Assembly: GCF_014652555.1 (NCBI RefSeq)
Contig: NZ_BMZA01000002.1
Location: forward strand, 434,001 to 498,000
Direction: 5' to 3'
DNA: 64,000 nucleotides
Source of the DNA: Novosphingobium colocasiae
GTDB lineage: Bacteria > Pseudomonadota > Alphaproteobacteria > Sphingomonadales > Sphingomonadaceae
Positions 56,532 through 64,000 of this stretch are shown here, in pieces (the first letter of the stretch is position 1; each line of letters starts with the position of its first letter). Position numbers and translations under genes: made by a program. The notes below the pieces were generated by a model. That model was given only the letters and a program-made list of their open reading frames with translations. It was not told the origin of the DNA and did not search any database.

Positions 56532-58103
56532 TCACGACGCCGGTGCGTCGCCCTTCCACACCAGCACGGGCTTACGCGCGGCCAGCGTTTCGTCAAGCCG
56601 GCGGCGCGGCGCGAAGTGAGGCGCGCTGTGCAGGGTGTCGTCGCCGGCCTGCGCCCGCTGGGCGAGGCTGCGCAGCGAGGCGATGAAGCGATCGAGCCCG
56701 GCCTTGCTCTCGGTCTCGGTCGGCTCGATCAGCATCGCGCCGCGCACGACCAGCGGGAAATAGACCGTCATCGGGTGGAACCCCTCGTCGATCAGGCCCT
56801 TGGCGACATCGAGGGTCGAGAATCCCTCGGCCATCCCGGCGTCGCTGAACAGCGCCTCGTGCATGCACGGGCCGCTGGCGGCGAACGGCGCGGTCAGGAC
56901 ATCCTCGCAGGCGCGCAGGACATAGTTCGCGTTCAGCACCGCATCCTCGGCCACCTGGCGAAGGCCATCGGCCCCGTGGCTGAGGATATAGGTCAACGCG
57001 CGGGTGAACATTCCCATCTGGCCGTGGAAGGCGACCATCCGGCCGAACGCCTGGTCGTGCCCATCACCCCGATTTTCCTCTTCGACCAGATGCACCGTGC
57101 CATCCACATCGCGGGTGACAAACGGCAGCGGCGCAAACGGTGCCAGCGCCTCCGACAGCACCACCGGCCCCGCACCGGGACCACCGCCGCCGTGCGGGGT
57201 GGAAAACGTCTTGTGCAGGTTGATGTGCATCGCATCGACGCCCAGATCGCCGGGGCGAACCTTGCCGACAATGGCGTTGAAGTTCGCCCCGTCGCAATAG
57301 ACATACCCCCCGGCGGCATGGACCGCGTCGGCGATCGCCTTCATGTCCGGCTCGAACAGGCCGCAGGTGTTGGGGTTGGTAATCATGACCCCCGCCACAT
57401 CCGGCGTCAGCGCGGCCTTGAGGGCATCAAGATCGACCCGCCCCGTCGCCGTGGCGGGGATCGAACGCACCTTGAAGCCGGCAAAGGCGGCGGTGGCAGG
57501 GTTTGTACCGTGTGCGCTTTCCGGCACCAGTACCACGTCGCGCGCCTCGCCCCGCGCATCGAGCGCGGCGCGGATGCACAGCAGGCCGCACAGTTCGCCG
57601 TGTGCGCCGGCCTTGGGGCTCATCGCCACCGATGCCATGCCGGTCAGGCGGATCAGCCAGTCGGCCAGTTGCTCGATCACCTCAAGCGCACCGGTCACGG
57701 TCGATTGCGGCTGGAGCGGATGGACATCGGCAAAGCCCGGAAGCCGGGCCATCTTCTCGTTCAGGCGCGGGTTGTGCTTCATCGTGCACGAGCCAAGCGG
57801 GAACGGACCCAGATCGATCGCATAGTTCTGCCGCGACAGCCGGGTGTAGTGGCGCACCGTTTCCGGCTCGGTCAGTCCGGCCAGTGCCGGTGCCTCCTTG
57901 CGCAGGAACCGCGAAAGGCCCTGCACCGGGGCGCGATCGGCCGCGTCCAGATCGACGCCGCACTTGGCCGGAGTGCCCAGTTCGAAGATCAGCGGCTCTT
58001 CGAGCATCAGCCCCCGGTCGCCACTGGCAGTGGCCGGTCCGGCCGCGGCCTCGCCGCCATCGTTCATCGCCGGGCGCCAGCCCGCTGCGTTCAGGCCGCT
58101 CAT
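56532..58103 (-). CDS. gcvPB: Glycine dehydrogenase (decarboxylating) subunit 2
   Basis: The 523-residue second half of the split P-protein, a PLP enzyme that decarboxylates glycine and passes the aminomethyl group to GcvH. The PLP lysine is Lys298 in [28 protein letters not shown] and GSCTMKHNP are typical. The start overlaps the gcvPA stop (58100-58103), so the two subunits are translationally coupled. The first 30 residues are an Ala/Gly-rich extension. Confidence 0.96.
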   Translation of the reverse strand: MSGLNAAGWRPAMNDGGEAAAGPATASGDRGLMLEEPLIFELGTPAKCGVDLDAADRAPVQGLSRFLRKEAPALAGLTEPETVRHYTRLSRQNYAIDLGPFPLGSCTMKHNPRLNEKMARLPGFADVHPLQPQSTVTGALEVIEQLADWLIRLTGMASVAMSPKAGAHGELCGLLCIRAALDARGEARDVVLVPESAHGTNPATAAFAGFKVRSIPATATGRVDLDALKAALTPDVAGVMITNPNTCGLFEPDMKAIADAVHAAGGYVYCDGANFNAIVGKVRPGDLGVDAMHINLHKTFSTPHGGGGPGAGPVVLSEALAPFAPLPFVTRDVDGTVHLVEEENRGDGHDQAFGRMVAFHGQMGMFTRALTYILSHGADGLRQVAEDAVLNANYVLRACEDVLTAPFAASGPCMHEALFSDAGMAEGFSTLDVAKGLIDEGFHPMTVYFPLVVRGAMLIEPTETESKAGLDRFIASLRSLAQRAQAGDDTLHSAPHFAPRRRLDETLAARKPVLVWKGDAPAS

Positions 58104-59470
58104 GCCGCCACTCCTTCCAGCACTTGCGCAAGTTCGCGGGCGAACACCTCGATATCCTCGTCCGTGACGGTCTCGGTCGCGGTGACCAGCAGGCCGCTGG
58201 CCAACTCCGGATGGCCGGGGAACAACCGCCCGAGCGAAACCCCGCCCAACACGCCACGCTCAGCCAGCTTGCGCACGACCTCGCGCGCATCGGCGGGCAG
58301 CAGCAGCGTGGCCTCGTTGAAATAGGCATCGTTCAACAGGGTCACGCCGGGTATCGCGGTTAGCCGATCGACCATCGCCTGCGCCCGGGCGTGATTGACG
58401 GCCGCGAGCTGCGCCATCCCTTCTCCGCCCAGAAGGGTCAAGTGAATACTGAAAGCCAGAGCACAAAGCCCCGAATTTGTGCAGATATTGCTCGTCGCCT
58501 TTTCGCGGCGGATGTGCTGTTCCCGGGTAGACAGCGTCAACACGAAGCCGCGCTTGCCATCGGCGTCCACGGTCTGCCCGCACAGCCGGCCCGGCATCTG
58601 CCGCACAAACTTCTCGCGGCAGCCCAGCAGCCCGAGGTACGGCCCGCCGAATTGCAGGCCGACGCCAAGCGACTGGCCCTCACCCACCACGATATCGGCA
58701 CCCAGATGCCCCGGTGCCTCGATCATGCCCAGCGCCACCGGTTCGGTCACCACGCAGATCAACAGAGCCCCGGCGGCCTGCGCCGCGGCGGAGATCCGGG
58801 CAAGATCGGGAATGCGGCCCAGCACGTCGGGGTACTGCACCACCACGCAGGCAGTTTCCGCGTCGATCGCGGCGATCACAGCGGCATCATCCGGTGCGGC
58901 CGTAAGTTGCGCATCGAGGCTGGTGATCGCATCGCCGGTGAAGCGCGCCAGAGTGCGGACGACTTCGGCATAATGCGGGTGCAGCCCGCCGGACAGCACC
59001 GCGCGGCTGCGCCGGGTAACGCGCCCGGCCATCAGGATCGCTTCCCAGCACGCGGTAGACCCGTCGTACATCGAGGCATTCGCAACGTCAGTGCCGAACA
59101 GCCGCGCGACCTGGGTCTGGAACTCGAACAGCACCTGCAAGGTGCCTTGCGCGATCTCCGGCTGATAGGGGGTGTAGGCGGTCAGGAACTCGCCACGCTG
59201 GATCAGGTGATCGACGGTGGCCGGCACATGGTGGCGATAGGCCCCCGCACCGATGAAGAACGGCGCGGTCCCGGCGCTGAGGTTGCGGGCTGCCAGCGCG
59301 CTCATATGCCGCTCCACCGCCATCTCGCTGGCATGCGAAGGCAATCCGGCAACAGGGCCGGCAAGACGCGCGGCTTCGGGAACGTCGACGAACAGGTCGT
59401 CAACGCTGGCGGCACCAATGACGCCGAGCATGTCGGCGCGTTCTTGAGGCGTCAGCGGCAGATAGCGCAA
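58100..59470 (-). CDS. gcvPA: Glycine dehydrogenase (decarboxylating) subunit 1
   Basis: The 456-residue first half of the split P-protein. Motifs are [14 protein letters not shown] at the start, [34 protein letters not shown] (about 72-105) and [11 protein letters not shown]. The likely start is a TTG at 59470 with GGGAG nine bases upstream, which gives the family length. A frame opening further upstream would run into gcvH. It lies 31 bp after gcvH. Confidence 0.93.
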   Translation of the reverse strand: MRYLPLTPQERADMLGVIGAASVDDLFVDVPEAARLAGPVAGLPSHASEMAVERHMSALAARNLSAGTAPFFIGAGAYRHHVPATVDHLIQRGEFLTAYTPYQPEIAQGTLQVLFEFQTQVARLFGTDVANASMYDGSTACWEAILMAGRVTRRSRAVLSGGLHPHYAEVVRTLARFTGDAITSLDAQLTAAPDDAAVIAAIDAETACVVVQYPDVLGRIPDLARISAAAQAAGALLICVVTEPVALGMIEAPGHLGADIVVGEGQSLGVGLQFGGPYLGLLGCREKFVRQMPGRLCGQTVDADGKRGFVLTLSTREQHIRREKATSNICTNSGLCALAFSIHLTLLGGEGMAQLAAVNHARAQAMVDRLTAIPGVTLLNDAYFNEATLLLPADAREVVRKLAERGVLGGVSLGRLFPGHPELASGLLVTATETVTDEDIEVFARELAQVLEGVAA

Positions 59471-59501
59471 GACCGGATACTCCCGGATATATCGTTCAGG
59501 A

Positions 59502-59873
59502 TTAGAGGGTTTCGACGTAGGCCTTATAAGCCGCATCATCCATCAGCGCCGCGAGTTCCGACGTGTCGGACAGCGTGATGCGAAACAGCCACCCGCCCAC
59601 TTCGGCGTCGGTGTTGACCAGTTCGGGTTCATCGACGAGCGCGGCGTTCACTTCGGCGATGGTGCCGGACACCGGAGTGTAGACGTCGCTGGCGGCCTTG
59701 ACCGAATCCACCACGGAGACCGCATCACCCTTGGCGACGCTGGCCCCCACTTCGGCCGGATCGACGAAGGTGATGTCGCCCAGTTGTCCTTGCGCATAGT
59801 CGGTGATGCCGACCGTGCCGAGATCGCCCTCGATCTCGATCCATTCGTGGTCCTGCGTGAAATAGCGCGTCAT
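59502..59873 (-). CDS. gcvH: Glycine cleavage system H protein
   Basis: A 123-residue lipoyl carrier that shuttles the aminomethyl group between the P and T proteins. The lipoylated lysine is Lys59 in [13 protein letters not shown] (most family members have ESVKAASD). The DHEWI start and GGWLFRI near the end are characteristic. It lies 11 bp after gcvT. Confidence 0.97.
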   Translation of the reverse strand: MTRYFTQDHEWIEIEGDLGTVGITDYAQGQLGDITFVDPAEVGASVAKGDAVSVVDSVKAASDVYTPVSGTIAEVNAALVDEPELVNTDAEVGGWLFRITLSDTSELAALMDDAAYKAYVETL

Positions 59874-59884
59874 GTTGCTGCTCC

Positions 59885-61024
59885 TCAGCGGTGATAACGG
59901 TGGGGTACGAACGGCATCGGCGTGACTTTGGCGGGCAGGCGCTTGCCGCGCATGCCGATTTCCAGCGCGGTGCCATCGCCGGCGTGCCCGGCATCGACAT
60001 AGGCCATGGCGATCGGCTGCTGCAGACTGGGCGAGAAACCGCCCGAGGTGACAATGCCAACCTGTTGATCCCCGGCGTAAACCTCAGCCCCTTCGCGCGC
60101 TGCCATGCGCCCGTCCAGCACCAGGCCGATACGCTTGCGCGCGGGGCCTTCGGCCAGATCGCGCTGGACCCGCGCCGCGCCGGGAAAACCGCCTTCGGTG
60201 CGGCGGCGCTTGTTGATGCCGAACGCCAGCCCGGCTTCGACCGCACCGTGGTCCGGGGTCATGTCATGGCCGTAGAGCGGCAGGCCGGCTTCGAGACGCA
60301 GCGAATCGCGCGCGCCGAGGCCCACCGGCTTCACTTCCGGCTCGCCGCACAGCAGATCGGCGATCTGCGCCGCCGCCTCGCCGGGGATCGAAATCTCGAA
60401 CCCGTCCTCGCCGGTATAACCCGAGCGGCTGATCCAGGCATCGATCCCGCCCAGCTTGAACGCGGCCCCCTTCATGAAGGTCAGCGCCGACACGCCGGGC
60501 GCATGCCGCTCCAGCGCCTCGGCCGCCTTGGGCCCCTGCAGCGCCAGCAGCGCGGTTTCATCGAGATGGTTGAGCAGGACCTCGTCAGGCAGCGCCTCGC
60601 GCAAGGTGCCGATGTCATCCCACTTGGTCGCGCCGTTGACCACCAGATAGAACCCGGTGCCCCAGCGGGTGACCATCAGGTCATCGAGCACGCCGCCATC
60701 GTCATCCAGCAGCAGCGAATAGCGCACCGATCCGGTCTTGAGCGTGGATAGGTCGATCGGCAGCACCGCTTCGAGCGCCGCATCGACATCGAACTCGGCC
60801 TCGCCATCGGACGAGACGTAAAGCTGGCCCATGTGGCTGACATCGAACAGCCCGGCGCTCTCGCGCGTCCACAGGTGTTCGGCCATGATGCCCTCATACT
60901 GAACGGGCATCCAGTACCCGGCGAATTCGACCATCCGGCCGCCCTTCGCGCGATGCCAGGCATCCAGCGGCAGGGTCAGCGTCTCGATCGGCGTTTCGTC
61001 GTCGTTATCGTTCGAAATGGTCAA
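59885..61024 (-). CDS. gcvT: Glycine cleavage system aminomethyltransferase (T protein)
   Basis: A 379-residue folate-dependent enzyme that releases ammonia from the aminomethyl-lipoyl group and makes methylene-tetrahydrofolate. Motifs are MVEFAGYWMPVQY, DVSHMGQ, GYTGEDGFEI (about 195-204) and GLGARDSLRLEAGLPLYGHD. A 15-residue acidic N-terminal extension (DNDDETP) precedes the fold. First gene of gcvT-gcvH-gcvPA-gcvPB; its leader carries a tandem glycine riboswitch. Confidence 0.96.
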   Translation of the reverse strand: MTISNDNDDETPIETLTLPLDAWHRAKGGRMVEFAGYWMPVQYEGIMAEHLWTRESAGLFDVSHMGQLYVSSDGEAEFDVDAALEAVLPIDLSTLKTGSVRYSLLLDDDGGVLDDLMVTRWGTGFYLVVNGATKWDDIGTLREALPDEVLLNHLDETALLALQGPKAAEALERHAPGVSALTFMKGAAFKLGGIDAWISRSGYTGEDGFEISIPGEAAAQIADLLCGEPEVKPVGLGARDSLRLEAGLPLYGHDMTPDHGAVEAGLAFGINKRRRTEGGFPGAARVQRDLAEGPARKRIGLVLDGRMAAREGAEVYAGDQQVGIVTSGGFSPSLQQPIAMAYVDAGHAGDGTALEIGMRGKRLPAKVTPMPFVPHRYHR

Positions 61025-61074
61025 CAGCTATCATCCCGCGCATCTGGGCACCCATGGCACTATGGCCGCTCGGC

Positions 61075-61330
61075 ACCCCCTCTGTCACGGAAACCTGAGA
61101 GCTTCCCCCGCGTCCCTTGTGGAGAACGGGGTTACACCGTCGGCGGCCCGGCCGACGTGCGGCGCGGACGCTTTCCAGAGTATCGCTATCGACGCCTGCC
61201 GTTACGGCAGACTTGCCTTGCGGCAAGGGCGCGGTCCTTTTGCCTGAGAGATTCCGGGGCGGTTGCTCCTTCGGCGCCATGCCATCAGCCCCGTTTCCGA
61301 AGCGAGCGACACGGACTCTCCCGCGCTGTC
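61075..61330 (-). promoter_or_regulatory. Tandem glycine riboswitch in the gcvT leader
   Basis: Read on the minus strand, two glycine aptamers follow one another. Aptamer 1 (about 61330-61229) contains GGGAGAGTCCG, CCGAAGGAGCAA and the signature ATCTCTCAGGCAAAAGGA. Aptamer 2 (about 61182-61075) contains ACTCTGGAAAG, GGTGTAACC and GCTCTCAGG. The linker is about 45 nt. Glycine binding normally raises expression of the cleavage genes. The leader between aptamer 2 and the gcvT start (about 50 nt) is the likely expression platform. Confidence 0.9.
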
Positions 61331-61342
61331 AGCGATCCGCCG

Positions 61343-61371
61343 CCCATGCTGGAGCGCGCTGCCGGAGTCAA
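61343..61371 (-). promoter_or_regulatory. Candidate gcv operon promoter
   Basis: On the minus strand TTGACT (61371-61366), a 17-bp spacer and CATGGG (61348-61343) would start transcription near 61336, just before the first aptamer. The -10 is poor, so the assignment rests mainly on position. Confidence 0.35.
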
Positions 61372-61394
61372 CGCCCCCGTCCTCGCCAGCGCGA

Positions 61395-62078
61395 TTAATC
61401 CCCGCTGCGCTGCGCCAGGGCGCGGATCGCGCCATATTCGTGAACGCGCCGACCGCGCGCCGTTTCACGGCACAGCGTGAGCATCGCCCTCGCCACCGTG
61501 GCCGCGCGAATCGATCGGTAGCCCTGCCAGCGCCCGTGCAACAGCAGCGGATCGAGCGCGGGCTGGATGATCCGGGCGATCCGTTCCAGCGGCCGCGCCT
61601 CTGCCCGTGAACCCAGCAGCAACCCCGGCCGGACAAGATCGAGCCGGTGAAACCCCAGCTTGCCAAGCGCTTCCTCCGCCTCGCCTTTGGTGCGCAGATA
61701 GAACGCGCGGGCGGCAGGATCGGCACCGGTCGAGGACACCGCGATCATGCGCGTAATCCCGCAGTCGCGCGCCGCCTGCGCGGTCGCCAGCACCAGATCG
61801 TGATCGACCGCGCGGAACGCCGGCTGGCTTCCCGCCGACCGGATCGTGGTGCCCAGCGCGCTGACCAGCACATCGGCGCGGGCGGCGGCGATCAGCGCCG
61901 GCCAGTCCTGCGGCGGCCCGACCAGCAGTTCCATCCGCGCGCCGGGCGGCAGCGCCACCTCGCGTCGGGCAATAGCGATGATCCGCACATCTTCGCGCCC
62001 TACCGCCTCCCGCAGGATCGCGCTGCCCACCAGCCCGGTCGCGCCTGCCAGGCAGACGCGCACCGGCGCTTCAGACAT
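61395..62078 (-). CDS. NAD(P)-binding (atypical SDR) protein
   Basis: A 227-residue Rossmann protein of the NAD(P)H-binding/oxidoreductase-like group (YwnB/HTATIP2 type). Its dinucleotide motif is GATGLVGSAIL (12-22), then SALGTTIRSAGS and AVSSTGADPAARAFYLRTKGEAE, where Tyr and Lys of YLRTK could be catalytic. The substrate is unknown. Its start overlaps the dGTPase stop by eight bases, indicating coupling. Confidence 0.8.
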   Translation of the reverse strand: MSEAPVRVCLAGATGLVGSAILREAVGREDVRIIAIARREVALPPGARMELLVGPPQDWPALIAAARADVLVSALGTTIRSAGSQPAFRAVDHDLVLATAQAARDCGITRMIAVSSTGADPAARAFYLRTKGEAEEALGKLGFHRLDLVRPGLLLGSRAEARPLERIARIIQPALDPLLLHGRWQGYRSIRAATVARAMLTLCRETARGRRVHEYGAIRALAQRSGD

Positions 62079-63231
62079 TGCGCAACCCCTCGGGCGTGCG
62101 GCCGTAAATGCGGGCATGCGCGGTGATGGCGAAGCGATCGGTCATCCCGGCGATATAATCGGCAATATGGCGGCTGCGCGCCGGTTCCTGGCGCGGCAGG
62201 GTGTCGATCCATTCCTCATCCATCAGGAACGGCTGCTGCGAATAGGCGGAATAGAGCTCCGCCAGCACCTCGCGCGCACGGCGGGCGGTGGCGATCTGGT
62301 CGGGATGGTAATAGAGCTTCTCGTACATGAACCGCTTGAACGCCCGCTCGCTCTCGCCCAGTTCCGCGCTGAACGCGACCAGCGGCCGGCCTGCACCGCG
62401 CACTTCATCGATGCTGCCCACGCCCTTCAGCCGCTCGCGGGTTTCGGCCAACAGGTCGTTGACCATGAAGCCGATCTGGCTGCGGATCAGTTCGGCAAGC
62501 TGCCGGTTGCGCGGCACGCCGGGAAACCGGCGCTCCACCTCGGCCCAATGCTCGGCCACGAACGGATGGGCCAGCACTTCATCGAGATCGAGGAACCCAC
62601 CGCGCAGGCCATCGTCGATGTCGTGATTGTCATAGGCGATATCATCGGACAGCGAGGCAACCTGCGCCTCCAGCGAGGCGTGCGTCCCCAGATCCAGTGC
62701 ATAGGCAGCGTCCAGTTCCGCGAGAGCCCAGTTGGGCGCGGTCACCGGCCCGTTGTGCTTGGCCAGCCCTTCGAGCGTCTCCCACGTCAGGTTCAGCCCG
62801 TCATGCTCGCAATAAGGGCTTTCGATCCGCATCAGCGTGCGCAGCGTGTTGGCGTTGTGATCGAAACCGCCCGCCTTGTGCAGCGCCGCGTCAAGCGCCT
62901 CTTCGCCGGCATGGCCGAACGGGGCGTGGCCGATATCGTGCGCCAGCGCCAGCGCTTCGGTCAGGTCCTCGTCCAGTCCCAGCGTGCGGGCGATGGTCCG
63001 GGCGATCTGCGCCACTTCCAGGCTGTGTGTCAGCCGGACCCGATAGTGATCGCCATCGGGCGCGATGAACACCTGCGTCTTGTAGCGCAGCCGCCGGAAC
63101 GCGATCGAGTGGATGATGCGATCGCGATCGCGCTGATAGGCACTGCGCGGCCCGCGTGCGAGTGCGTTCTCCAGCGCAAATTCGCGACCGCGCGAACGGG
63201 CCGGATCGGAAGCGTAAGGTGCCCGGTCCAA
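62071..63231 (-). CDS. dgt: Deoxyguanosinetriphosphate triphosphohydrolase-like protein
   Basis: A 386-residue HD-domain dNTPase. The motifs are AFRRLRYKTQVF, RLTHSLEV (first His) and ALAHDIGHAPFGHAGE (HD pair and downstream His), giving a full metal site. It hydrolyses dNTPs to nucleosides and triphosphate, thereby controlling dNTP pools. The best start is a TTG at 63231, giving MDRAPYASDPARSRG as in relatives; ATG codons at 63273/63267 would overlap the upstream gene by about 30 bp. It lies seven bases after the racemase-like gene. Confidence 0.92.
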   Translation of the reverse strand: MDRAPYASDPARSRGREFALENALARGPRSAYQRDRDRIIHSIAFRRLRYKTQVFIAPDGDHYRVRLTHSLEVAQIARTIARTLGLDEDLTEALALAHDIGHAPFGHAGEEALDAALHKAGGFDHNANTLRTLMRIESPYCEHDGLNLTWETLEGLAKHNGPVTAPNWALAELDAAYALDLGTHASLEAQVASLSDDIAYDNHDIDDGLRGGFLDLDEVLAHPFVAEHWAEVERRFPGVPRNRQLAELIRSQIGFMVNDLLAETRERLKGVGSIDEVRGAGRPLVAFSAELGESERAFKRFMYEKLYYHPDQIATARRAREVLAELYSAYSQQPFLMDEEWIDTLPRQEPARSRHIADYIAGMTDRFAITAHARIYGRTPEGLRNV

Positions 63232-63238
63232 GGGCGGG

Positions 63239-63928
63239 CTAGCCCATGATCCAGTCGACTGCGGCATCGGCATGGATGCGGGTGCAATCGTAGATCGGCA
63301 GGACATTGGCATCGACGTCGACGATCATTTCCAGCTCGGTACAGCCCAGCACCACCGCCTCGGCCCCTTCCTGGCCCAGGTTGGTGAGGATCGTCTTCAG
63401 CTCGCGCTCCGACTGGCGGCTGGCCTTGCCGAGCATCAGTTCCTCGTAAATGATGCGATCGAGCGTCTCTACCCGCTCCATCTTCGCGGCCAGCAGCTCG
63501 ATATCGCGGGCGATCAGTTTCTGGCGATAGAAGCTTTCGAGCATCACGTTGCGCGATCCCAGCAGGGCTGCCTTCTTCACCCGATCGGCCACCATGCGCT
63601 CGGCCACGCATTCGGCGATGTGCAGCACCGGCACGGATACCGCCCCGGCCACCGCGTCATAGACCTTGTGCATCGAATTGGCCCCGATCAGCAGCGCTGT
63701 CGTCCCGGCCTGTTCAAGCCGGCGGGCACTGTCCGACAGGACGCCGGCGGCGCGGGCCCAGTCGTCGGCACCGGACAGACGCATCAGCGCGCTGGCATCG
63801 AGGTTTTCGATCACCATCGGCGCGCTCGCCTGCTTGCCGGCGCGCGCCTGAACGCCGCGATTGATATGTTCGTAATAGGTGCGGGTCGAGTACCAGCTCA
63901 ACCCGCCGATAAGGCCGATCTTTCGCAA
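63239..63928 (-). CDS. Aspartate/glutamate racemase family protein
   Basis: A 229-residue racemase-fold protein. It starts MRKIGLIGGLSWYSTRTYYEHIN and has the C-terminal catalytic cysteine in VLGCTELEMIV. At the N-terminal catalytic position the usual Cys-Asn-Thr is replaced: LIGANSMHKVYD has Asn-Ser and no cysteine. Some family members, such as E. coli YgeA, also lack the first cysteine, so broad-specificity or non-standard racemase activity is possible. It begins the minus-strand run with the dGTPase and the NAD(P)-binding protein. Confidence 0.83.
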   Translation of the reverse strand: MRKIGLIGGLSWYSTRTYYEHINRGVQARAGKQASAPMVIENLDASALMRLSGADDWARAAGVLSDSARRLEQAGTTALLIGANSMHKVYDAVAGAVSVPVLHIAECVAERMVADRVKKAALLGSRNVMLESFYRQKLIARDIELLAAKMERVETLDRIIYEELMLGKASRQSERELKTILTNLGQEGAEAVVLGCTELEMIVDVDANVLPIYDCTRIHADAAVDWIMG

Positions 63929-64000
63929 GAGGGGGTATCCTTCGTGGGCTTTGGTCCGCCCTGCCTAGCCCGTTGCCGGGCCGGGCGTCCACCCCGTCAG

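Noticed and set aside
56478-58325. 615-codon open frame antisense to gcvPA and gcvPB
   Set aside because: Both sense genes are certain, and the antisense translation has shadow composition with no domain or ribosome-binding site.

Overview
The window looks like a chromosomal segment of an alphaproteobacterium of the order Sphingomonadales (Novosphingobium/Sphingobium-like). This is inferred from the GC-rich sequence, the UPF0262 and HWE-kinase genes, a CpaF ATPase, a large TonB-dependent receptor, a tandem glycine riboswitch in front of gcvTHP, and short REP-like repeats of a kind I associate with sphingomonads. No rRNA, tRNA, CRISPR array, insertion sequence or phage gene was recognised.

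Layout. (1) 1-5.4 kb is core: UPF0262 (minus), dnaB, an HWE-type sensor kinase and ftsH, closed by a clear intrinsic terminator at 5434-5468. (2) 5.6-34.8 kb is a catabolic accessory region. It opens with a LysR regulator, a cupin dioxygenase-like gene, a CaiB-type CoA-transferase, a luciferase-like (LLM) oxidoreductase, an aldehyde dehydrogenase, a Baeyer-Villiger monooxygenase (BVMO), a zinc alcohol dehydrogenase and an EthD protein. Its centre is a coenzyme F420 module: a Ddn-type deazaflavin-dependent nitroreductase, an MDR reductase, an F420:NADPH oxidoreductase divergent from fused fbiC, then cofE, cofD and cofC with overlapping ends. A minus-strand block follows: a second BVMO, a probably F420-dependent LLM oxidoreductase, a second EthD protein, an unrecognised small gene, an APH-family phosphotransferase, a TonB receptor, two SDRs and an alpha/beta hydrolase. 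(3) 35-38 kb holds a membrane PQQ glucose dehydrogenase and a transaldolase-family aldolase. (4) 38.5-50 kb is core again: a DUF4197 protein, priA, a secreted metallopeptidase, ada and the F1 ATP synthase operon atpHAGDC. (5) 50-64 kb contains a GT-C-like membrane protein, an HNH protein, cpaF, a DMT transporter, an entericidin, a BASS transporter, the glycine cleavage operon gcvT-H-PA-PB with its riboswitch, a NAD(P)-binding protein, a dGTPase and an Asp/Glu racemase-like protein.

How the parts fit. The accessory region encodes both production and recycling of F420 (FbiC, CofC, CofD, CofE, Fno) next to enzymes of families that use it (Ddn-like, LLM). It also carries the classical tools for opening a cyclic or aryl ketone: BVMO, dehydrogenases, hydrolase, CoA-transferase and an outer-membrane receptor for uptake. 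I infer a self-contained, F420-supported catabolic island for a hydrophobic cyclic compound; the substrate cannot be read from the sequence. Two identical 19-bp dyads (ATCCGA-N7-TCGGAT) 25 kb apart, plus a near match, suggest that one regulator links distant parts of the island. Start sites were chosen by ribosome-binding site and family length; all functional calls come from reading motifs, not from database searches.
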